The notes beneath the pieces are model-generated. The model had not been told where the DNA came from and did no database searches. It saw only the letters and a program-made list of their open reading frames with translations. The translations under genes and the position numbers were made by a program. This document shows positions 5,742 through 11,810 of a DNA stretch of 11,810 nt, piece after piece. Source of the DNA: Selenomonadales bacterium (GTDB taxonomy: Bacteria; Bacillota; Negativicutes; RGIG982); the NCBI GenBank assembly GCA_017390595.1, contig JAFPBC010000303.1:1-11810 (forward strand), read 5' to 3'. The first letter of the stretch is position 1, and each line of letters begins with the position of its first letter.

Positions 5742-7023
5742 AGGCGGACACGTTATCGATCCGGCAAACGGTATTGATCAGGTTGCCGATGTATTGATCG
5801 AAGACGGTAAAATTGCACAGGTTGGAACGGATATTACGGCAGAAGGTGCCGAAATCAAAGATGTAACGGGCAAAGTTGTTGCCCCGGGCTTTATTGACCT
5901 CCATATGCATTTGCGTGAACCGGGTCTTGAAGCGAAAGAAGATATGCAGACAGCAACACAGGCTGCGGCAGCGGGCGGTTTTACGACGATCTCTTGCATG
6001 CCGAACACAAAGCCTGTTGTAGACAGTCTTGTACTTGTAAATGGTTTGAAACAGCGCGCACAAGAAGTCGGTATCACAAAAGTACAGGTCATCGGTGCGG
6101 TCAGCAAAGGCCAAAAAGGGGAAGAACTTGCGGAACTTGGTGATATGTGTCAAGCAGGTGTAATGGCTTTCTCTGATGATGGGCATTATGTGAATAACTC
6201 GAATCTTTTCATGAACGCACTCGACTATGTCGTGCCGTTTGGCAAACGTATCATCTCGCATGCGGAAGTTCATTCTCTCGTATGTGATGGTCATATGCAC
6301 GAAGGCGCACGTTCGGCTATGCTCGGCGTCAAAGGCCGTCCGTCGGTTGCGGAAGATATTGCAGTAGCACGCGATCTTTTGATTGCAGATTATATTGGTG
6401 GTAAAGTCCATATCGCTCATGTCAGCACAAAAGGTGCAGTCGAGCTTATCCGTCAGGCGAAAGCACGCGGCATCGATGTAACGGCTGAAGTAACGCCGCA
6501 TCACTTGTCGCTTACAGACGAGATCGTAACGATGGCGAACACGGCAACGAAAGTCAACCCGCCGCTTCGTTCGCGCGATCACGTTGAAGCAATGATCCAA
6601 GGTCTCAAAGACGGTACGATCGATGCGATCGCAACAGACCATTCTCCGCATGCGTTCGAAGAAAAAGACCGCGAATATTGCTTTGCTCCGAGCGGTTTCT
6701 CCGGCCTCGAGACGGCGCTTGGTGTTGTTTTGACGCATTTGTATCATACAGGTCTCTTCACGTTGTCCGAAGTCGTAGACCGTATGACGGCTGCTCCGGC
6801 TCGTGTTATGGAGCTTGCTGAAGGTACGTTGTCGGTCGGTGCTCCTGCCGATGTGGTCGTATTCGATCCTGATGCAGAATGGACTGTTGATCCGAAAGAG
6901 TTTTATACAAAAGCAAAAATGACTCCGTATGAAGGTATGAAGCTTAAAGGCAAAGCTGTCATGACGCTCGTTAACGGTAAGGTCGTAATGGAAAACGGAC
7001 AGATCACTGCATCGTGTCTGTGA
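5725..7023 (+). CDS. pyrC: Dihydroorotase (type I)
   Basis: A 432-residue zinc amidohydrolase that cyclises N-carbamoyl-aspartate to dihydroorotate. The metal-binding HxH is His60 and His62 in DLHMHLREPG. SDDG (150-153) supplies the Asp typical of type I enzymes that lack the carboxylated lysine. His179 (ISHAE), His232 (HIAHVS) and Asp305 in ATDHSPHA complete the site. SCMPNT (90-95) is the substrate-binding motif. The start is TTG at 5725, with GGGAGGT (5711-5717) 7 nt upstream and inside the pyrB coding region; it yields the classical N-terminus KLILKGGHVIDP. The gene overlaps pyrB by 17 nt and precedes carA by 25 nt. All catalytic residues I can check are intact. Confidence 0.97.
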   Translation: MKLILKGGHVIDPANGIDQVADVLIEDGKIAQVGTDITAEGAEIKDVTGKVVAPGFIDLHMHLREPGLEAKEDMQTATQAAAAGGFTTISCMPNTKPVVDSLVLVNGLKQRAQEVGITKVQVIGAVSKGQKGEELAELGDMCQAGVMAFSDDGHYVNNSNLFMNALDYVVPFGKRIISHAEVHSLVCDGHMHEGARSAMLGVKGRPSVAEDIAVARDLLIADYIGGKVHIAHVSTKGAVELIRQAKARGIDVTAEVTPHHLSLTDEIVTMANTATKVNPPLRSRDHVEAMIQGLKDGTIDAIATDHSPHAFEEKDREYCFAPSGFSGLETALGVVLTHLYHTGLFTLSEVVDRMTAAPARVMELAEGTLSVGAPADVVVFDPDAEWTVDPKEFYTKAKMTPYEGMKLKGKAVMTLVNGKVVMENGQITASCL

Positions 7024-7048
7024 TCCCCAGATTATTCGGAGGTGTAGT

Positions 7049-8110
7049 ATGAAAGGGAAATTGGTATTGGAAGACGGCAGCGTATTTCACGGTGAGTTGG
7101 TACAAGCTTGCGACGCTGTCGGTGAAGTAGTGTTCTATACAGGTATGGGTGGATACCATGATGTTTTGAGCGATCCTTCGTACAGCGGACAGATCGTTAC
7201 GATGACATATCCGCTTATGGGCAACATCGGTATGATCGATCTCTTGGAACAAAAACCGTTCGTAGGCGGTTTTATCATTAGTGAATTGTGTGAAAAACCG
7301 AATCATTACTTGAACAAAACGACGCTTTGCGAATACTTGGAAAAAACGAATACACCGTGTCTTTATAATGTAGATACACGTGCCATTACACGTCACATTC
7401 GTAACAATGGTACGATGAGAGGCGTTATCGTAGCAGACGATATGCTGCAGGCTGACGTTGACGCACTTCTTACACAAGCTGCGGTAACGAATCTTGTAGA
7501 AGCTGTTACGACGAAAGAAGCATACGCAGTAGGTGAGGGCGACGTACATGTCGTTGTGCTCGATCTCGGTGTAAAACCGGGTGTCTTGGATTTCTTGCAA
7601 AACAAAGGCGCGCGCGTAACGGTCGTTCCCGCAACGGCGACGGCAGATGAGATCCTCGCGCTCGATCCGAGCGGTATCGTGATCTCGAACGGCCCGGGTA
7701 ACCCAAAAGATGTATCGGCTGATGTAGTAGCTACGGTAAAAGCTCTCGCAGGCAAAAAACCGATGCTCGGTGTAGCGCTTGGTCATCAGGTTATTGCACT
7801 TGCACTCGGCGCAGATACGAAAAAATTGAAATTCGGCCATCGTGGTGCGAACCAGCCTGTCAAAGACTTGGCTAACGGCCGTGTATATATCATGTCGGAA
7901 AACTACAGCTACGTTGTTGACGAAGCATCGCTCGCAGGCACGGAGCTCGAAGTATTGCAGAAAAATGTCAACGATGATTCGGTAGAAGCACTTCGCCATA
8001 AGAGCCTTCCGATCTTCACGATCCAATATTATCCGGAAGCAAATGTTGAAACGGCAGACAATTATGAAGTAGTAGGCCAATTCTGGGCGCTTATGGAAAA
8101 GGGGGAATAA
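7049..8110 (+). CDS. carA: Carbamoyl-phosphate synthetase small subunit with a degenerate glutaminase site
   Basis: A 353-residue CarA. In the normal enzyme this subunit hydrolyses glutamine and passes ammonia to CarB. The N-terminal CarA domain spans about 1-150 and the class I amidotransferase domain about 165-353. The overall fold signals are clear: DPSYSGQIV at 42-50, DTRAITRHIR at 109-118, SNGPG at 213-217 and FGHRGANQPV at 262-271. The catalytic site is not normal. The family's GxCLGHQ reads GVALGHQ, so the nucleophile Cys (Cys269 in E. coli) is Ala243, codon GCG at 7775-7777. The family's QGHPEA reads QYYPEA, so the catalytic His (His353 in E. coli) is Tyr328, while Glu330 is kept. GPGDP is GPGNP, and the conserved QNHG region is ENYS. 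The subunit should lack glutaminase activity but may still assemble with CarB. GGAGG (7038-7042) precedes the ATG. Length and downstream coupling to carB are normal. Confidence 0.95.
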   Translation: MKGKLVLEDGSVFHGELVQACDAVGEVVFYTGMGGYHDVLSDPSYSGQIVTMTYPLMGNIGMIDLLEQKPFVGGFIISELCEKPNHYLNKTTLCEYLEKTNTPCLYNVDTRAITRHIRNNGTMRGVIVADDMLQADVDALLTQAAVTNLVEAVTTKEAYAVGEGDVHVVVLDLGVKPGVLDFLQNKGARVTVVPATATADEILALDPSGIVISNGPGNPKDVSADVVATVKALAGKKPMLGVALGHQVIALALGADTKKLKFGHRGANQPVKDLANGRVYIMSENYSYVVDEASLAGTELEVLQKNVNDDSVEALRHKSLPIFTIQYYPEANVETADNYEVVGQFWALMEKGE

Positions 8111-8113
8111 CTC

Positions 8114-11100
8114 GTGCCAAGAAAAGCGAATTTGAAAAAAGTAATGGTAATCGGCTCCGGTCCGATCGTTATCGGTCAGGCAGCAGAATTTGACTATGCA
8201 GGTACGCAGGCTTGCCGTGCGCTCAAAGAAGAAGGTTTGGAAGTAGTCCTTGTCAACAGTAACCCTGCAACGATCATGACGGATGCGAACATCGCAGACC
8301 GTGTATATATCGAACCGCTTACGGTCGATTTCCTTGAAGAGATCATCGCCAAAGAACGTCCTGACGGTCTTCTCGCAACGCTCGGTGGCCAGGCAGGTCT
8401 TAACCTTGCAGTTAAATTGGCAGAAGACGGTGTTCTCAGAAACTACAACGTAGAACTTCTCGGTACGTCTCTTGAAGCGATCAAAAAAGCAGAAGACCGC
8501 GAAATGTTCAAAGATACGATGCAGGCGATCGGCGAACCGATCCCCGAAAGCGTTATCGTAGAAGATATTGAAGGCGCGCTCAACTTCGCTGCTGAGATCG
8601 GCTATCCGCTTATCGTACGTCCTGCTTACACGCTCGGCGGTACAGGCGGCGGTATTGCAGAAAATGAAGAAGAATTGATCGACACGGTAACTCGTGGTTT
8701 GAAATACAGCATGATCGGCCAGGTTCTTATCGAACGTAGTGTTGCAGGCTGGAAAGAGATCGAATTCGAAGTTATGCGCGATGCGAACGACAACTGCATC
8801 ACGATCTGCAGCATGGAAAACGTTGACCCGGTCGGCGTTCATACAGGTGACAGTATCGTAGTTGCTCCGACGCAGACGCTTACGGATGCTGAAAATCAGA
8901 TGCTCCGTTCGGCTTCTATCAAGATCATTCGTGCACTCGGTATCGAAGGTGGCTGTAATGCACAGTACGCGCTCGATCCGAACAGCAATCGTTATTATGT
9001 AATCGAAGTTAACCCGCGCGTTAGCCGTTCGAGCGCGCTCGCATCGAAAGCTACGGGTTATCCGATCGCAAAAGTAACGAGTAAGATCGCTATCGGTTAT
9101 TCGTTGGATGAGATCACGAATGCCGTTACGAAAACGACAAAAGCGTGCTTCGAACCGACGATCGACTATATCGTAACGAAATTCCCGCGTTGGCCATTCG
9201 ACAAATTCGTATCGGCCGATCGTACGCTCGGTACGCAGATGAAAGCAACGGGCGAAGTTATGTCGCTCGAACGCAGTTTCGAAGCGTCCATCCTCAAAGC
9301 GATCCGTTCGCTCGAGATCGGTTTGATCCATCTTCATATGGAAGAACTCGAAGCTCTCACGACGGAAGAAATTCATGCAAAATTGAAATGCTCCGATGAC
9401 CAGCGTTTCTTCGTAGTTGCAGAAGCGATCCGTCGTGGTATCGCAACAGAAGAGATCCACGCTATCACGCGCATCGACAACTGGTTCCTTGACAAAGTTG
9501 CCAATATCGTTGCAATGGAAAATGAGCTCAAATCGGAAGCTATGACGGCTGATCTGATGCAGCGTGCGAAAAAAATGGGCTTCGCAGACAAAACGATCGC
9601 AGGCCTTATCGGCAAAACGATGGAAGAAGTACGCGAGATCCGCAAAGGCTTCGGTATCGTTCCGTCTTACAAAATGGTAGATACGTGTGCGGCTGAATTC
9701 GAAGCTGTAACGCCGTATTTCTACTCGAGCTATACGCAGGAAGACGAAGTAAATGTCGCTTCCGATAAGAAAAAAGTCATGGTACTCGGTTCCGGTCCGA
9801 TCCGTATCGGCCAGGGTGTTGAGTTCGACTACTGCTCGGTTCACTCTGTATGGGCGCTTCGCCAGATGGGTTATGAATCGATCATCGTCAACAACAACCC
9901 GGAAACGGTAAGTACTGACTTCGATACATCCGACAGACTCTATTTTGAACCGCTCACGCCGGAAGATGTACTCAACATCATCGACAAAGAACAGCCGGAA
10001 GGCGTTATCGTTCAGTTCGGTGGCCAGACGGCTATCAACTTGTCGGCTGCCCTTGCAAAAGCAGGCGTGAAGATCTTCGGTACGTCCGTTGACGATATCG
10101 ACAGAGCAGAAGACAGAGAACGCTTCGATGCACTTCTCGAAGAAACGGGTATTCCGAGACCGCAGGGCGTTACGGTAACGAATGCGGAAGATGCTATCAT
10201 CCAAGCAGAAAAAATCGGTTATCCGGTCGTTGTTCGTCCGTCGTACGTACTCGGCGGTCGCGCAATGGAAATCGTATATAGCAGCGAAGAATTGAAAGAC
10301 TATATGCAGAGAGCCGTAAAAGCATCTCCGGAACATCCGGTTCTCGTTGACCGTTATATGCAGGGCACGGAAGTCGAAGTCGACGGTATCTCCGATGGCG
10401 AAGAAGTCCTTATCCCGGGCATCATGGAACACGTAGAACGTGCAGGCGTACACTCCGGTGACAGTATCGCAGTATATCCGCCGCAGACGCTCTCGCAGGA
10501 GATCAAAGACACTATCATCGACTACACGACGCGCCTTGCAAAAGGTCTCAACGTCAAAGGTGTACTCAACATTCAGTACATCATTGCGCATGACGGCGTA
10601 TTCGTGATCGAAGTTAACCCGCGTTCGAGCCGTACGATCCCGTTCCTCAGCAAAGTTACAAACATTCCGATGATCAACGTAGCAACACGCATCGCAATGG
10701 GCGCAACGCTCAAAGAACTCGGCTACAAACCGGGCCTTCTCGAAGAAAAACCGTACGTTGCTGTAAAAGCACCTGTATTCTCGTTCGCGAAAATGCAGCA
10801 AGTAGACATCTCCCTCGGCCCAGAAATGAAATCGACAGGTGAAGTTATGGGTACGGACTACTACTATGCACGCGCGCTCTACAAAGCGATCACAGGTGCA
10901 GGTATGAACATTCCGATGTTCGGTACGGTACTCTTCACGGTAGCAGACAAAGATAAACAAGAAGCTTGCGAATTGGCAAAACTCTTTGCAGACCTCGGTT
11001 ACCATTTGGTAGCAACGGAAGGTACGGCAAAAGCGCTTCAAGAAGCAGGCATCAAAGCAGAACGTGTACAGAAAGTACATGAGCATAAAGCCGACATCAT

Positions 11101-11338
11101 CCAGATGATCAAAACAGGCAAAATCAACATGGTAATCAACACGCTGACGCAAGGTCGTGCAATGGAACGTGACGGCTTCAAGATCAGACGTGCAACAGTA
11201 GAACACGCAATTCCGTGTCTTACTTCCATGGATACGGCAAAAGAAATTGCACGTGTATTGAACTTCATGAGAGAACGCCGTTTGGTCTATGCACTCGCAT
11301 TGCAAGATTATATTGGCGGAGGGGATCAACTTGCCTAA
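8114..11338 (+). CDS. carB: Carbamoyl-phosphate synthetase large subunit
   Basis: A 1074-residue enzyme of normal length that makes carbamoyl phosphate from bicarbonate, ammonia and two ATP. The first ATP-grasp half, for carboxyphosphate, spans about 1-400, with GSGPIVIGQAAEFDYAG, RPAYTLGGTGGG near 169 and VIEVNPRVSRSSAL. A linker/oligomerisation region follows. The second half, for carbamate phosphorylation, begins near 554 (GSGPIRIGQGVEFDY) and contains RPSYVLGGRAM and VIEVNPRSSRT. An MGS-like allosteric domain spans about 930-1074 and carries ATEGTA, KVHEH and NTLTQG, resembling Firmicutes enzymes that respond to UMP and PRPP. No defect is visible, in contrast to carA. The start is GTG at 8114, with GGGGGAA (8101-8106) inside the end of carA and only 3 nt between the two genes. 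Confidence 0.97.
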   Translation: MPRKANLKKVMVIGSGPIVIGQAAEFDYAGTQACRALKEEGLEVVLVNSNPATIMTDANIADRVYIEPLTVDFLEEIIAKERPDGLLATLGGQAGLNLAVKLAEDGVLRNYNVELLGTSLEAIKKAEDREMFKDTMQAIGEPIPESVIVEDIEGALNFAAEIGYPLIVRPAYTLGGTGGGIAENEEELIDTVTRGLKYSMIGQVLIERSVAGWKEIEFEVMRDANDNCITICSMENVDPVGVHTGDSIVVAPTQTLTDAENQMLRSASIKIIRALGIEGGCNAQYALDPNSNRYYVIEVNPRVSRSSALASKATGYPIAKVTSKIAIGYSLDEITNAVTKTTKACFEPTIDYIVTKFPRWPFDKFVSADRTLGTQMKATGEVMSLERSFEASILKAIRSLEIGLIHLHMEELEALTTEEIHAKLKCSDDQRFFVVAEAIRRGIATEEIHAITRIDNWFLDKVANIVAMENELKSEAMTADLMQRAKKMGFADKTIAGLIGKTMEEVREIRKGFGIVPSYKMVDTCAAEFEAVTPYFYSSYTQEDEVNVASDKKKVMVLGSGPIRIGQGVEFDYCSVHSVWALRQMGYESIIVNNNPETVSTDFDTSDRLYFEPLTPEDVLNIIDKEQPEGVIVQFGGQTAINLSAALAKAGVKIFGTSVDDIDRAEDRERFDALLEETGIPRPQGVTVTNAEDAIIQAEKIGYPVVVRPSYVLGGRAMEIVYSSEELKDYMQRAVKASPEHPVLVDRYMQGTEVEVDGISDGEEVLIPGIMEHVERAGVHSGDSIAVYPPQTLSQEIKDTIIDYTTRLAKGLNVKGVLNIQYIIAHDGVFVIEVNPRSSRTIPFLSKVTNIPMINVATRIAMGATLKELGYKPGLLEEKPYVAVKAPVFSFAKMQQVDISLGPEMKSTGEVMGTDYYYARALYKAITGAGMNIPMFGTVLFTVADKDKQEACELAKLFADLGYHLVATEGTAKALQEAGIKAERVQKVHEHKADIIQMIKTGKINMVINTLTQGRAMERDGFKIRRATVEHAIPCLTSMDTAKEIARVLNFMRERRLVYALALQDYIGGGDQLA

Positions 11339-11810
11339 GCATTTAGAAGATGCAGTGATTTTTCAGAATCGCAAGGCTGCAGAAGGAATGTATGAGATCA
11401 CCTTGACGGCACCGACAATCGCGGCTGTCGCGAAACCGGGTCAGTTCCTTCACGTACAAGTATCCGATGCAGTTGCTCCGCTTCTGCGTCGTCCGATCAG
11501 TATCGCAGACGTCGCAGTCGATAAGATCGTACTCATTTACCGGACCATCGGCAAAGGTACGGAAGCATTGTCCAAGCGTAAAGCAGGGGAGACGATCAGT
11601 CTCCTCGGCCCGCTGGGGCGTGGCTTCCCAACAGATAAACTCGAAGGCAAAAGAACGCTCCTCGTCGGTGGTGGGGTAGGTATCGCACCGCTCATTTACG
11701 TGGCCAATACCCTTAAGAATAGCGATATCCTTATGGGTGGTCGTACGAAAGATGATCTTTTCTGGACGAGCTACTACGGTGCGTGTGAAGATATCTATGT
11801 CACGACTGAC
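11331..11810 (+). CDS. pyrK: Dihydroorotate dehydrogenase B electron-transfer subunit, 5' part
   Basis: The first 160 residues of PyrK, the FAD and [2Fe-2S] subunit that passes electrons from PyrD to NAD+. The flavin-binding RRPIS is at residues 53-57, LLGPLGRGF at 91-99 and the nucleotide-binding GGGVGIAP at 113-120, all typical of the ferredoxin-reductase fold. The cysteines that would bind the iron-sulfur cluster lie beyond the window end, so they cannot be checked. The start is taken as TTG at 11331, overlapping carB by 8 nt, with GGAGGGG (11318-11324) 6 nt upstream. The next ATG, at 11388, would remove conserved N-terminal sequence. pyrD is expected directly downstream. Confidence 0.92.
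   Translation, partial: MPKHLEDAVIFQNRKAAEGMYEITLTAPTIAAVAKPGQFLHVQVSDAVAPLLRRPISIADVAVDKIVLIYRTIGKGTEALSKRKAGETISLLGPLGRGFPTDKLEGKRTLLVGGGVGIAPLIYVANTLKNSDILMGGRTKDDLFWTSYYGACEDIYVTTD

Noticed and set aside
4764..6747. Long minus-strand ORFs opposite pyrB (4764-5654) and pyrC (5662-6747)
   Set aside because: Same explanation: shadows of strongly biased genes, with no recognisable domains.
7775..7777. CarA Ala243 as a sequencing error or pseudogene sign
   Set aside because: Cys to GCG needs two or more changes, the frame is intact over the full length, and a second catalytic residue is independently replaced, so a real and stable change is more likely.
7004..11329. A 1,441-codon ORF on the minus strand opposite carA and carB
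   Set aside because: It is codon-aligned with two clearly conserved genes and exists only because they avoid TTA, CTA and TCA. The translation is low in complexity of fold signals and rich in Cys, Phe and Arg, as expected of a shadow frame, and no ribosome site or promoter was evident.
8114..11338. Internal repeat of carB (two GSGPI...IGQ...EFDY halves) as a recent duplication
   Set aside because: The two homologous ATP-grasp halves are the normal ancient architecture of all CarB proteins.

Overview
The window reads as a housekeeping and biosynthetic stretch of a bacterial chromosome, coded entirely on the + strand. The organism is most likely a low-to-mid-GC Firmicute, and my best guess is a Negativicutes (Selenomonas-like) species. 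This rests on the gene order polA-mutM-coaE-transglycosylase, a Bacillus-type pyr operon order (pyrB-pyrC-carA-carB-pyrK), a PyrR-type leader, and heavy use of NCG codons (acg, gcg, ccg, tcg). The taxonomic call is inference; no rRNA or other marker is present.

Region 1 (1-4359) is a tightly packed run of genes: the 3' part of polA (DNA polymerase I), mutM (Fpg glycosylase), coaE (dephospho-CoA kinase), a small membrane-anchored lytic transglycosylase, and a membrane-anchored glucosaminidase-type peptidoglycan hydrolase. Spacings are about 10-20 nt or slight overlaps. The first two genes serve DNA repair, the third coenzyme A synthesis, and the last two cell-wall turnover.

Region 2 (4360-4781) is non-coding apart from a possible 23-codon leader ORF. 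It holds a perfect-consensus sigma-A promoter (TTGACA, 17 nt, TATAAT), a PyrR-binding hairpin with a CUGUGA hexaloop, and an intrinsic terminator that acts as attenuator. After these come a possible leader peptide whose Shine-Dalgarno is the terminator's own 3' arm, and a second, very stable terminator-like hairpin directly before the pyrB ribosome binding site. The leader therefore looks like a tandem attenuator.

Region 3 (4782-11810) is the de novo UMP operon: pyrB (aspartate transcarbamoylase), pyrC (dihydroorotase), carA and carB (carbamoyl-phosphate synthetase), and the 5' part of pyrK (electron-transfer subunit of dihydroorotate dehydrogenase B). Gene junctions are short or overlapping, and four of the five genes start with GTG or TTG.

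The most notable observation is in carA. Its glutamine amidotransferase domain lacks the catalytic cysteine (Ala at residue 243) and the catalytic histidine (Tyr at residue 328), while carB looks intact. The synthetase encoded here is therefore predicted to be unable to hydrolyse glutamine and to depend on free ammonia. This resembles in principle the animal CPS I situation and would suit an ammonia-rich habitat.
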